Source of the DNA: Arbacia lixula
Lineage: Eukaryota; Echinodermata; Echinoidea; Arbacioida; Arbaciidae
Direction: 5' to 3'
DNA length: 64,000 nt
Assembly: GCA_963669155.1 (NCBI GenBank)
Contig: OZ022580.1
Coordinates: 18,809,736 to 18,873,735, forward strand
The notes below the pieces were generated by a model. That model did no database searches. It was not told where the DNA came from and was given only the letters and a program-made list of their open reading frames with translations. A program made the position numbers and the translations under genes. Position 1 is the stretch's first letter. Every line of letters starts with the position of its first letter. Below, in pieces: positions 27,301 through 41,800 of the stretch.

Positions 27301-30300
27301 GACGAGGTCAGTGGCATTGATGAACTTCAGCATCATGTACTCGCCCAAACCATTGAATATGTAATTATTGCCATCTAGGGTCATGATGTGCGGGTCACCC
27401 CAGAAGAATGCTAAATGTGAACAAGAAAAAGAAAAGGAGTATTAATGCAGTAACATGTGGATGATGTTGGTCCGTCTGAAGGAACATTTTATCGAATGAA
27501 TAAGCGTCGTACACCTGGATGCTTATTAACCCTTTGTGTGCCATATTGATTGCTGCCATGGGATGTGTGCATTAACTCAGTAGAAATACAACAGTCGAAA
27601 ATAAAAGAGTTAATCACAAATTGAATGGGACACCTTCATTCCGAAATTAAACAAACTTCTTCTATTCCTTGTCTTCCAGACTCCAGACCGCTCTTTTTGG
27701 ATGTGTGTGTATGTCATCAGCGCTTAAGTGCCTCAAATAAATATAGGCTTTATTTTTTTCTGATCATCTAACCTCTTTCCTGTTTGGAACAACTATTCAT
27801 ATGCTACGTGCCCACCAGTAATGTACATAAATGCTATTGAGTATCATTTTACGTAGCACACGAAGAGGTTAATTTTGGAACCTTCAACATATCGAACAGA
27901 AAAAGCACTTTTTGAAGAACGAGATGTAAACCAAAAAGTCTGTACCTGATTGGACGTGACGCAATAGTATAAATTTGTTCTTAAAAGTGTGAATACTAAA
28001 TGCTGTGAAGCGTAGAATTACTTCACTGCAGAATAAAGAAGAACAATGATATACAAAATCCTCAGAAAAATGATTGGCAAGCTGCAGTTTTACATTTAGG
28101 ATCTGTCTTGGTACAACATGGAGTCTGGCGCAGAAAACTGAAGATGGAAAATTTGTTCACTTTAAATTCCCCATATGTAATTTCAAACAAGAATGTCCTT
28201 TTGTAGAGAGGCATGAATAGATTTATCATCCATATACGAACTTTACGTTAATGTGACACGCACACATATACTGACCTCAAAATAGTGATAAGATCCCATT
28301 CAGCCTAAATTCTACTTGGTGTTCAAATCTTTTGTAGCTACTTACTACGGAAAGTTACTACTTCTTTGAACCCTAGATTAAAAAACACTTAATAAATCCA
28401 TAGATATCTTTAAAAACGGAACATATATCAGTATTGGAGTAAAAACAGGGGAAGAGCGGGTCTGCCATAACATGTCATGTCCTCATGCAAACACTGCAAA
28501 TTGCATGGGCCTTTCTGCCTCGTATACATACACCGGAATGGTGGAGAATAGTCAGCACAAGAGGCCGTCGGTCGTAGCTCTCTGTACAAGTCTTGGAACG
28601 TTTCATCCTGTGACCGCTCCATGCAGTAAAACCGTGCCAAGATGTCTTCGTCTAAAGGATACATGAGAAAAAGTTCATGGTGACACGTTATCGTTAGGGT
28701 ACTGGTCAATACTAAGTGATGTATGGACAATTCGGAGAACAACCTTGTACTTGATATCACGCATCCACACTTAAGAAGAATACTGAAAGGCCGAAGTACT
28801 ATCGGAAATATATAGACAATGATTGAGAAGGAGAACAACTTAGTAAAGATAAGGCACACATCATTATGGAGCAAGAGAGAGAAGGAAACACGTACAGAGT
28901 AATAGCAAGGTAGAAAAAGTGTGGTCAATAGAAAATATGCCGATAATTAAAATATCAGATACAGACAATGGCAGGGAAGAAGAGGAACAAAATATCACAC
29001 TATGTCAAGACAATTGTATCTGGGTAGTTAAAGTGGCTATTGTACAAAACAAATCTATTCAGTATCATATACCATAGAGATCCTGCTCGGCTGCGGTTGA
29101 ACGAGCAGTAACGCTCTGTTGCGTGCTGTATGAGTGAACCCCTTGATATTCCGTGATGAGGCCGAAAGTCTGAAGATCGTACGAACACCTGCTCCCAGGT
29201 CCTTGGAAGGGGAATCCTGGGTAGTCATTGCCGCTGTACGTCCCGAATCGTTGCTGGTGACACAAGACGCTTGAGATATCTGTATGTGAGGGTAGAAAAT
29301 TAAGTTTAAAGATATTACTAATTTACATTTTAAACAATAATTTATGGTCAAGCCTCGTTCATATAATTTACAGTGTCAGGTTCATTACTTGTTTAGTCAC
29401 ATAGGTAAATTAAAGTGTCCTGTAGGCTATTATCATAATCATCAAGACCACAAAGGGTGCCAACTTGCGTGTATAACCCTTGACACTGATCGATGGCTGT
29501 CCTGGGGATTTGAGTGTTTACACCATTTATAAATTTCTTTTTTTTCACCATAACCCGGCCACCAACATGCCGAGTACGCATGTAATACCAATCACTGTTA
29601 ATGATGTAATGTAATATGTTATATAATTGTGTTGATATTTAGGGAACATAAGTCTGGAGACTTAATATGTATTTTCAATCTTTGGGCTGAATGAAACGAC
29701 TTGGGAAGGTCAGGATAATGCATAAGCGATACCCATGACAACAATGACTCTGATTTAAAGTTAATTTTTGACAAACTGATATCATGTATCATGTATCATA
29801 TATACACTAACTTGCGTCCTTCTAAAATGCTTGTAGAACGCTTTACAATTGTGAACCGCATTATTTATATCATGGACCCTCGTGGTAGTGTCTATGATTA
29901 GGGGTACTACGCACCTGCAGGATCGAAACCATTCACATATAGTCCGGAAGGTGGCTGGGAGCAGAAGGTGTATCTCCTGTCAAAGAAAGCCTGCCATAAA
30001 GTACAAGGGCAGGGTTCAATAAATGAAGAGGATATCCTGGTAGTGGTGGTATGCCACTCCCTACACGCCCTGCGCGGGTTCACGTAGCTGTCGGTGTTGT
30101 CGTCCAAGCGGAAGGCGTAGTGTCGCCCGGGAACCATTTCGTCACTCGCATCCTGATCGGGGCGGTAGCTTGCGTCCTTGTCATCCTGATACAGTAACTC
30201 GGACGAAAGACTGGTTCGGTAACCAATCAGAGCTGGGGACATCTGCTCAGCACTGGACCACTGAAGCTGGCCTTGGGAGAAGATGAGGACTGCGACTGTA

Positions 30301-33300
30301 TGACGGCCATCTGTTGCGAGGATAGCCTGGAATGTGTTTATCTGCAACAAATCAAGGAGGCAAGACATTTATCAGAGTTTGTACTCAAGTTGTTTAACAA
30401 TGGTAGTATAGCACTTACACAGGAGCAACATTAAAAAACCCAAGTTGTTAGCGGTCTAAGTAGAAATTCTAATTATTGTTAAAGATAAAGGACAATTGTG
30501 TCAAATCTACTGGCCCCATAAATGGATCAAAAATACGCCATGATGATGAGTTTCATTCTACGATACATATAAATGTGTTTGAATGAAGTTTGATACTAGT
30601 TTTATTCCGGTTAACCTCAATAAAATCATATACAAAAGACGCGTATTTTGGGGAATTTAGCAGATTATCTTGATTTCCGCGATGACGGCAGAAAAATATT
30701 CTCAGAATGACAGGCCACAATTTAATGCAATTCAAGTCAATTTCAAACCTTTGTAGTGATTAAATTTTATTCAGCAAACTGCCTGCAAGAGTAAGGACAG
30801 CTGTTATTTTTGTGTGTGTATTACTTCCGCGCACAACGTTTTTGCCCACGGCCTGCATTCCGTAAGTCACACTTGCTCCGCGCGCATTCCAGTTTTATCG
30901 GCCACCAATCAGGGGCATTAATGTTCACCTCGTGACTTGACTCAGCCAATGACCATCGTCACTCGCCATGCTGCCGAGTCGGCTAAAACTTTCCTCTGAC
31001 ATTGCACGGCCTTCTGGAGTCATTCGCTCCTGGAACTCTGTCGAGCAAACACCATGCGAAACGAGCCATGCAAGGAGTCGAGTCACGGAAACCTCTTGAA
31101 TTTATATTTTGATCTTTATTCCTCACGCGAAGCTACAAGTGCAAGCGTCGCTGTAGATATTCGCCGGAAAGACACCCGCGTGATTCGAGGCGCCGCTGTA
31201 CCTCAACCACGCTAGCGGAGGAATTCTCTAATCTCCAGAGCCCCCGGGAAAGCCTCCGGTCGCTGTCGGCCACAGCAAGCAGCTCTGCAGAGTGAGTAGG
31301 AAACTCGGTGCAGCCCGTAACACCTTCATAATCCTATTTTCTATACGACCACAGCACGTTATCTGTAAGGTAGGATACGAAGCAGTCGTCACATTCACTG
31401 ATATTTACCTCATCACTCGAAGGATTTCCCTTTGGTACAAGGTCGACGAACGTGACCTTTAGTGCAAACACTAAGTCTGTCTTGACTGAATCCACGCCAA
31501 GGTCTGACGAAACATTGTCGAGCCGAGCGACAATATCTGTGAAGGCGGTGATGTTTTTATCTTCACGACTGAACGTCTATGTGGATGAGAAACATACACA
31601 ATATATTACAATGTATTACAATTGTTGCAAGAACATTCTTAATATGATTACAGCATTCATGAAAATGTATGTCCCAAATAAGAAATGCATTGGTTACTTG
31701 GAAAATTAAACATTTTTTTTCCAGCTGATTATTTGCCTCGATAATAAAGACATACAATTCTTACACAAAGTATTACACAAAGGTAACGTAATGTGTACAT
31801 CCAAACCTATATTTAAGAGTCTACTTCTCTACAAATTAGAAGCTTTCCTCTTTATCTAAGCTCGTATCTAACACTTGGTATCGTAAAAAGTGATAAAAAT
31901 AAAAGCAAAAATGGGGTGAAAGTGTAAAACATATTATGTCAGTTTTAGTTATTTGCAACTTCTTCACAGATTTACTCCAACAGGGTACATAATGTGGATT
32001 ATCATATTTTCTTCACCTGGTAGTAGATTGCAGAGTTGCTATCGCAGAAATTTACAGGTGAACCAAATATATATACAACATCTCTGTCATTGTTTGATGT
32101 AGGAGTCAGGAAAGAGTCCAGATTCTCGTTGGTGGTATTGGTGAAAACTAACACTCCCGATGAAGTTATCTGCAAGGCAGTGACGTCAATAAAAGGACAA
32201 CATGTTGTATGAACGTGATATCAAATCTGTTGCATCTCTTGATATCAAATCTCTTTCATCGTATAACCATTATACTTAAAAAAAAATATTTTTTCGTGAT
32301 TACTTAACTGAAATGGTCTCTCTTTTTCATTTGTTTGTAATAAATATAATTTTCACCATTGACATCATTTTCATTTTGTTTTCACAAGAGATAATGTCTA
32401 TGTTCCATTCTGCACAGTGTATAGCTGTATAGCTTACAAGTTGTTTGCCTATGGTGAAAACGAGTACCTGAAAACAGGTACACGATATAAGACGTGAAAA
32501 GAAGTACACCCAGGTACAATGTGGAGATATCTTGAACAATGATAATAACAATATGTATTTCAATAAATGTTTGAAATCCAACAAATATTTATTTTATCGC
32601 AAGAACATTTACATAACGTACAATGAATTAAACACATCTATTTCAATTTTTTGGGAGTACTAAAATATGGAAAAACTAGATTTTCTTTTTTTTCTTAGTG
32701 TTGAGAGTAGCATTTGGCAAGTAATATTTGGATAACACTAAAATACATAATAACTGAAACTGACTGAGCGGAATTAAATTGATTGCTAAATTGCGAATTG
32801 GTTTTTGACGGGTAGTCCAAAACCTAGCGGTTCATGTAGCCTACAGGCCGGAGAATGAATTTAGATTATGGTTGCCAAAGTGCGATGTGTTCTATACGTA
32901 AACAAGGATGGTCTTTCACTTTTCTTAAACAAAATCGTAAAATATGATTGAGAATGCAAACATGTTATTTTTACGGCATACTCTTGATCAAAGCAGAGTT
33001 TCATGACTTTTGTTCAAGCGCCATTCTGTCTTTAGATAATTCTTTAGCTTTTTCACACAATTTTCGTGAGCTTTGATAAAGTGAAATATATCTAGCCAAC
33101 ATGTAATTTTGTAATGGTTCTTGATATTTGATACTTGGTTGGTAATGCCAAAAGTGTTAAATGAAAATAAATACATGAATAAACGTTTAACAGTTCAAAG
33201 ACAGCCGCTCTGACCTTCACATAGTTGTAGACGTTATATTGGCCGACCGGGAAACCGTAGTCAAGATAAATCGGGGCAGAGACAGAGAAACAGTTTGAGA

Positions 33301-34505
33301 AGGCCTCTGTGTCTTTCGACACAGCTGTGTCTCCTGCGTCTTGACCATAATCCACATAGATAGATTCTGGAGAGAAAGAAAGCAGTAAGATGATATGAGG
33401 CAATATGTTGAATCACACCAAGATTTACATTCGATCATGACTACAAATATGCAAAGAATGAACATTTTTATTGTGCATGGGATGTAGCAAATTAAAAATA
33501 CTCGTCTTCATTTTAAAATCCTCAGGCTTGTATCCAAATGCCTTTGTGGAAATGCTCCTGTCTATCTTACTGAACTCATCAAACGATACCAGCCTTGTCG
33601 TTATCTTCGTTCTTAATCAAAAAATCTCCTCTCTTAAATTCGTGTACAATCTAAGATATTCGGTAATAGGTTTTGCAAATACGGCACCCAAATTATAGAA
33701 TAACCTTTCCTTAGGTATAAGATCATTGACAGACTTCAATCAATTCAAAACAACACTAAAGACAAATCTGTTTGATAATTGTGAATTATATTCAAATTCT
33801 GACATAATCAAATTTTAGTTTCACACGCACAGAGACTACTTGAATGGTATTATGCGTCTTCAAGAATTGAATATAATAATAATTATTATTATTATAAAAA
33901 AATGGAAAGAAAAAACTAATTCAATAGTCCCCATGTGACAATAGATTCCATACTTCGACACATATGGGACATCTTCAACATGGTCACACGTTATTAGTTC
34001 TCTCAAAGTTTCATTCTGATTTTCCTCACCAATGCATGTGTTGTTTTTCTCCATCTGACCAGGTGGACAAGTGGGTTCAACGATCACTGTGTGCATAAAA
34101 TCGGTGAGATTAATTTTTCACTCAAAAAGTCAGAGAAAGGAGAAGACACTACATGTGGTTTCATAAACATATGCAGCCTCAATGTAATCTGGAAATGACG
34201 AACATCGACTGTAATCTACGAGACAAGATGGTTCTCTAAATAAGCTACATAACAAACTTGATTTTAGTATCTCTAAAATTTCACATTGATATAGCCTTCA
34301 CCTCCATTAAACGAAAAAGTAAATATCAAGCTGCTTTAATGTCTGACAGCGCATTTAAAGTGTCTAGTAAAGGCTAACAGGATGATTTTTTCTTTACCTC
34401 ATCAGACATTCCTCATTTTAGGGAAAACTTCCTCTTGTTGAAGATTTAGTAATTATTTCCTTTTTATTTCGCTTTAAAAGATTCTTACAAATATGAGACA
34501 CAAAC

Positions 34506-34541
<36 letters not shown>

Positions 34542-37500
34542 GTTGCTCCGAAAAATGTAATCTTTCTTTCGACGCAAATCCCATTTATTAAGTACATGCT
34601 ATCAATAGTGATAGCCACACACCGCATTGCTGCATAGACCTGAAGCATGCCCTCTAGACCAGCTATCGTGTATTTACTTGATTCCTGTGGACTAATAGAC
34701 AAATTCTGGCTCCACCTATCTGAACAGGCTCTAGTGTTTCTACGTGTTTTGCATCGTTATGTATACATTATGGTTGATATAACTGTCATCATGGTGGCAA
34801 TATAAAAGATATGATGATGTTGTCGTGTTCACACAATTACTAATAATGCAACACACATTGTGATAGGGTGGCAACAATTATAATAAACAGAGCGCCATCA
34901 AATAATGAAGGACAAGTGAAATATCTCCTTAACATTTGGGCAGCAGACTTCTGACAAGAACTCAAGAAATGTAATACGATGCTAGTACAGTTTTCACCTC
35001 CTTGCTAATACTTACAGGTGCATGATGTGCCGTCTCCTGTAAAGCCCGTATCACAGGTGCAGTTGTAGCTTCCAGGGGTATCATTACAAGTGGCGTTTGC
35101 ATGACAGGTGTGCTCCCCCGTGGAACACTCATCTGTGTTTATGCACACGATCGTTGCGTCTCCAGAAAAGCCAGATGGGCACGTACAAACATATGAACCT
35201 CGCGTATCCCTGCAATTTGCATTCTCCCCACATGGCGCCTCCAGAGTGCACTCATCTATGTCTGATACGAGATTGAGGAACAGGGAGAAAATTGCATTAC
35301 ATTGATTCCAAGTCGATAAATTTTAACCACGATTTTTATATCAAATGAACATAATCTCTATCACATTAACAAACAACCCACCATTTTTTTTTTGTAAATT
35401 ACCCACTTTTTCTTTATTATTCATTATCAGTATTAAATCACGTTTAACACTGCATACTGTACAAATGATTGTCAAATTGTGAGATGGTACACCTCTTTCC
35501 GGTATAAATAAAAGTACCTTAACTTTAGCAATGGTTGCAAAGTGTTTTTTTCTAAGATGGAAGAGATGTAAAGGATCCTACATTCAAAATACAAATAGAT
35601 CAATTTTGCCCGAACATTTTCATATATAGATTGAGGATAGCATAGACAGGCAGCTTACAGAGCTCATGTTAATCAACTAATTTCAATTCAAATAAATTGC
35701 CTATAACATATTTGCAAGGGTAAGTGGCCTATCTGTTTGTTTGAAGTTTTGCTGACATTTATGTTTGATCTCAGTTATTATCATATTAGTTTATGAAATT
35801 TCATAATTCCCATGATTAAGTTATTGTCACATTTTCTCATAGTTTAACCATGTGAATGCCAGATGAAATGCTGCTCTGTAGGATGTGTGTGTTTTAACGG
35901 TGAAAAAATTCACCAGTGGCATGTTAGAGGTGACGCGCTTACCTTTACAGGTCTTTCCATCTCCGTCGAAGCCAGTCAAACAGGTGCAGGTATAGTTGCC
36001 CACTGTGTTAGTGCAATTTGCGTTTGCACTGCACGGTGAGTCTAAGCACTCATTGATGTCGGAACACACGTGCCCATTACCCATGTATCCCACATCACAA
36101 GTGCAGGTATAGGAGCCCTCGGTGTCGGTGCACTCTGCATGCTCACTACAAGGTGACTCCGTGGTGCATTCATCAATATCTGGTTGAACGAAACACGATT
36201 AATTTCATTTTCAACTTTAAATTATGATACTCTTTCAAATCTCACGTAACTACAAAAATCCAACATATCATGTCGTGAAATTCGGGCAGCCATTTGTGAT
36301 GTTTATGGGTTCTTGAAGTGTAAGTGTTTCTATCAAACAAAACCCGTCATTTGTCACAGTTCACACTCTTCACCCTCACAGTTCAAAACGGGATATGTTT
36401 ACAGAACAAACCGTCTTGCTAACATGCTTTGATGTTACACAAGAACAATTCAATAGCAAATACTTACTTTCACAATCGGTGCCATTTCCACTGTAGCCAG
36501 GGTTGCAGGTGCAATTGTAATCCCCAGGCAAGTTAAGACAGGTTGCATTTGCGTGACAAACATCAATGGATTGTGAACACTCATCTATCTCGGTACACAT
36601 GACAATGCCATCACCAGAGTAGCCGCTTTCACAGGCGCACATGAAGCTCCCTTCAGTATCCATACATGAAGCATTCTCAGCACACGTACTTGTGTCTTCA
36701 CACTCGTTAGTATCTAATCATGCATGGATGGTGACAATTGAACGAACGTGTTTTCAAAAGATCAACAGTGCTCAGAAATTAACGTTTTAATACAGATGTT
36801 CAATGCTTTTTCTTTAAACAGTGATGTGATACCTGCGTTCTTTGCAAACATAAACTGCAATGCCACAAGAAAAATACGGGCTTCTCCGTTTGATCATGTC
36901 TATTAGCGGTAGGAATTTCTCATTCCCTTTTTTTTGGTTCAATAGTTCTGTTATAGATTAACAGATTAGCCACATCTCTTTTAGGTTTCACTGATTTTTC
37001 TCCGGATTCTCTCATGTGCTAAGTATTGCTAGGTATGATCACTACAATAGAATATTATATATTCACATAGATATATCCCATATCATTTTACATTTGATAC
37101 GATGTAATAGTGATGCAGCATTCCACATATTCTAAATTGGCCTTACATCATACCAAGATAAGATGTAAGTGGTGAAACAAAAAATCCAATGTTTTATATA
37201 TTTCATTATATGTGGCCTTTCGAGCTGTTTCCCAAAATTGTATAGCATGAAGATGAATTGACGTCCTTCCCTATATTGGTATGCGAACACATTCAAATTA
37301 AAGGACCAATGACTCACATAAGCCCTTTAATTGATTTATTGGCCTACATTTAGAGCACATTTGATACCCTAAAATTACTTACTGTTACAATCGATTCCAT
37401 TTCCGTTGTAGCCCGATTGACAAGTGCAACTATACGACCCAGGAGTGTTTGCACAATCCGCATTGGAGTCACATGGGTTATCGTCACACTCGTTAATATC

Positions 37501-38812
37501 TGGAGGATTGGGAGGACGAAGACGGATGAACGAGACGTGAAGAAGGTGGGATTTAGTGAAGGGACAGGGATTGATAAGGAGAGGGATTTAGAGGGTAGAG
37601 ATGGGTGTGGGAGAGAAGAGAGTGGTATGGGGGGGGGGGGGATTCGAGAGAAGAAAGGAATGGGACAAGAAGAGTGAGCCGAACAGGCAATGGTGGAGAT
37701 GAGAAATGGGAAAGGGGATAGAGAGAGAAGAAGTGGACGGTTACAACTTGATGGCTCACAATGTAGTACATTTATATTGTACTTTTTTCGCTTGGACACA
37801 ACTTGTATACCTTCTATAAGATCATGATCTCAATGTCTTATCTTAGTCCAACAGCATGTTAGACTGTGCATTGGCTGTTGTTAATATGTCAAACAGGTTT
37901 TTAGCATTCTTTTAATGACACACTACATTGTATCTTTGCTCTAGAAAAATTAAAAGATGCAAATGTATTATGCATCATGCTGAGTTCTGTTTCACAAATT
38001 CAAGAAGAGTGCACTAATTTTGGATAACATCATTAAAAAAATAATAAATGCAATGTGAAATGCAACTGCTTCATAAACCTTCATGATTTTTCATCATAGA
38101 TTTATATGCTTCATATTGTACATTCATAATGTTGTTTGTCTGTAAAAGTATCCTTTAAGCAACAATGCTTTTAGCATTACCCTGTAATTCAATACAATGA
38201 TAAATATGCTATGAATCATACTGTAATCTATAGTGATAAGATGGAACACTCTAGACAATTGGGATAGGAAAAGAAAATACCAAATTGAAATACACAATGC
38301 AACAGGGAGAGAGACAATATAAAAAAGGAATACCTAAAATGTAGGTATTCCTGCCTGTGGGTGTATACTAATCTATCTTTGTTTAGACAGATATTCTCTC
38401 TTTTATGTACATATATATGTATATATGAAAAGGCGCCAAGAAAATATAGTCTACGACCGTGGATGTAGCTATCACTCATGATTGTAATATATACAGATAT
38501 ATATATATATATAAAGACAAACAAATTAAATGAAGCGCCGGAGAAGAATGAATGAATGAGCAATTTATACAAAAACATGATTGCGTACGACGAGCGTATT
38601 TTGAACTGAAACTAGAGGCGCTTATTACATAGTATTACGTTGTAAACATAATAGGCGTAAAGTTAAGTTTAAGTTTATGTTTAATGAAGGCTGTAATTTG
38701 CAATTGCTGATAGCGATCGACTGTATAGGAGCTAATGGAGAAAATTTGATTGACTGGAGTATAGCTTGAGTTGTACAGACTGTTTCGCCAGAAGGTTCAT
38801 CAGCATATATGG

Positions 38813-38849
<37 letters not shown>

Positions 38850-41800
38850 GTAGCATATATATATACATATATCGTACATATATATATATATATATATATA
38901 TGTTTGCATTGTATGTTTGCGTACGTGGCTGTGTGTCCACGTCATTAGTGTACGGAAATGTTGTAAAAAACACTCACCACTGCATTGTAGGAGACCATTT
39001 CCTGTGTATCCCTCAGAGCAGGTACACATGTAGGTTCCATCCTGATCTTGACAGTCAGCATTAGGCGTGCACGGAGAAGACACACACTCATCGACATCTA
39101 TATGATAAAGAGAAAGAGATGGGGTGGGGTGGGATGTGAATAGAAAAAGTGATTTAAGCACCCACTATTGTCAAAATGAAAAGTATCTAACCTGCTGAAA
39201 CTGACCATTGTTTTCTTTTCATGCTGAAGGCGAAGCATAGTTGAACATCTGTGATAAAAATAACGTTGACTTTAGAGAGCTGAAATTAATTCTACTGTAG
39301 CAGCTTTGATGTATATGAAATTATATGCAAATTACAGAAACAAAATACAAACCACATTATCACAGCTTTAATTTGTTGTTCCCACACGTTTAAGCTGTAC
39401 TGCAATTCATTTCGTTTGCGAATCAATCAAGAACTATATTTCCGTTAAAATCATAATACTCGGGGATCTCTTCAATAAATTTGAGAGAAGAAAACTAATT
39501 GACATGGCAATACATTAAATTATATCTTTATAGACCTTTGCAGAATGCCATATGCTTAGTTTGGCCAAAAACATATGCTGACATTATGCTGGACTGAGCT
39601 GTATGAATGGATTGACATACAACAGGCTTTTACCAAAAAAATAATATGGTAGTATGATAGTAATATTACCACGGAATTCATACTACCACCAGTACTAATA
39701 ATCATAATAAGACTTCCACTTTTACCTCTAAAGTTACAAAGTAGTCTTCAACCTGTCTATAAAGGCGACCTGGTCTTAATAGCGACAACCTGTCAGATTT
39801 CCCTTCAGCGGCCGCTCACCACAGATTTGTTTCTATCGGGATATTACCACTACAATATAATCATGGTATTAGTATCTACTCCCTTTACGAAGGTGCAGAC
39901 ACCATAGCGATCTTTTCAATAACGGAAATATTGGTTTCTCACTTGAGCAGTTCCCTCCATTGTAGGCGTCGGTTCCGTTGTAGCCTTCACTGCACTGGCA
40001 TATATAACCTCCATCAGTGTTCATGCAGTCTGCATTGTCCGTACACACCGTCGAGTCTTCCGTACACTCGTCCACGTCTGTACAACAATCGACCAAAATT
40101 AATTTTGACACATTTTCCCCGACAATCAACATTTCCAAACCCGACCTACCCATCAAGTCGTAGAGGTGTTTTGGAATAACATTCATTAAAAGGCTACTTT
40201 ACAATTTCACTGTGCCCTCCCCGATTACCCAAATATAAGCAGAAAAGTTCCACCGCGTACAAGCCTGGTCTTTCTGTTTGATTTCCCCTACAATAGGGAA
40301 CAATACAACCACATGAGGTATATCAAAGTAAATGATCTTAGTAGAATATGGCACATGCAAGAAACAATAAAGTGAGGTTACAGTGATATTGGCGAAACAT
40401 CCTGAAAACCTCCACGCTCGATCTCACCAAAGGAGTGGACAGTATCTTCTTAAAGTGCAAGAAAGCGTAATAAGCTTACCAGAGCAATTCCTCTCATTGG
40501 CGTCAAGCATGTAGCCTTCGTCACACGAGCAAGCAAATGAACCTTCGGTGTTATTACAGGTCATCTCGCACAGACCATAAGCATCACACTCATCAATGTC
40601 TGAAAATGGATGCATAGAGGCAATGAATTGTATTAGTTTCTGAAAAAAACAAGAGTAACATATGTAGGAACATAACAGTCACTTATCTTCACATATCAAT
40701 TGATAACACGTCTCGTTGCTTATATAGGACATAACCTCGATATATCCTTACATGACAGCTGTAAGAAAAGGCCCTGAAAAACTAGGCTTCATGAAGTGTC
40801 GAACAACCTGACTTGCGTGGCTGTATTTTATATACATAAGCCAAACAGTGCATTTTGCTCATTTGTTTAGTACGGAAATTGTATCATGAAAGTTACACAC
40901 TAATTTAACATTTGATGTCAAGTAGAATAGCATAGAATAGCATGAAATTAATTAAATGGAGGATGATGGATGATGATGAAGCAATATAATGCTTTAGCTA
41001 GCGGAAGGGTGTGGTATTTCGTAGTCGATCCTTTACTTGACTTCTGATGTAGTGGATAAAGCTTCTACCCCGACAGCGGTTACATGTGGAACTCGGTCCG
41101 ACGGAAGAAATATAGGTACCTTTCTTGATAGGAACCGTCGATCATGTGTGTATCCTCACAAGATGACATCAAACAAAAACGTATCTTGACAGTGTAGACT
41201 TCACACAAAGTCCAACATCATGACGTGTGTGATTGTTTGTATTTAACTACATACAACAAACACTGTATTCTACTTATCGAATCAATAAAGAAATTATCCC
41301 ATTTAAAGAGTATACACTGTCATGTTATTTATAGAATTATCAAGTATCAAATTAGAATCAAATAAGTATAGTGGTGAAGTGGTAACAACAATTTATAATT
41401 ATATTAAAAACCTCGTGACATTTTATATTTTTCAATCTTAAAAAACCTGGAATAGTATAAATAGTTCAAATCACCAGTCATAAATGTCTCATTCAAAGAG
41501 TTGTAGAGAATATAAGGCATAAGAATGTTTTGGGGATTTTTTTTGGTTAGCAGTAATATTCTATATAGGCTACCTTATAATAGATAGTGTACTACGGTAA
41601 TTGGTGAAGAGAGACACATTTGCCTACCTTGACATGCTACATCATCCACCAGCTCGAATCCAGCTTGGTTACAGGTGCACGTGTGATTGTTATTCACAAT
41701 TACACAAATCGCACTATCATTGCATGGGTTACTGCTCGTTTCACATGTTGCATTGACATCAACTGCAACAAAGACACATGTGACATGTTAATTTCGCTTT

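Noticed and set aside
28652-28928. Upstream extension of the exon 40 frame with hydrophobic N-terminus
   Set aside because: A clear TTTAG acceptor at exon 40 and the phase match to exon 39 show that the extension is intron.
38766-39064. Plus-strand frames with Tyr/Ile repeats
   Set aside because: They are translations of (AT)n microsatellites.
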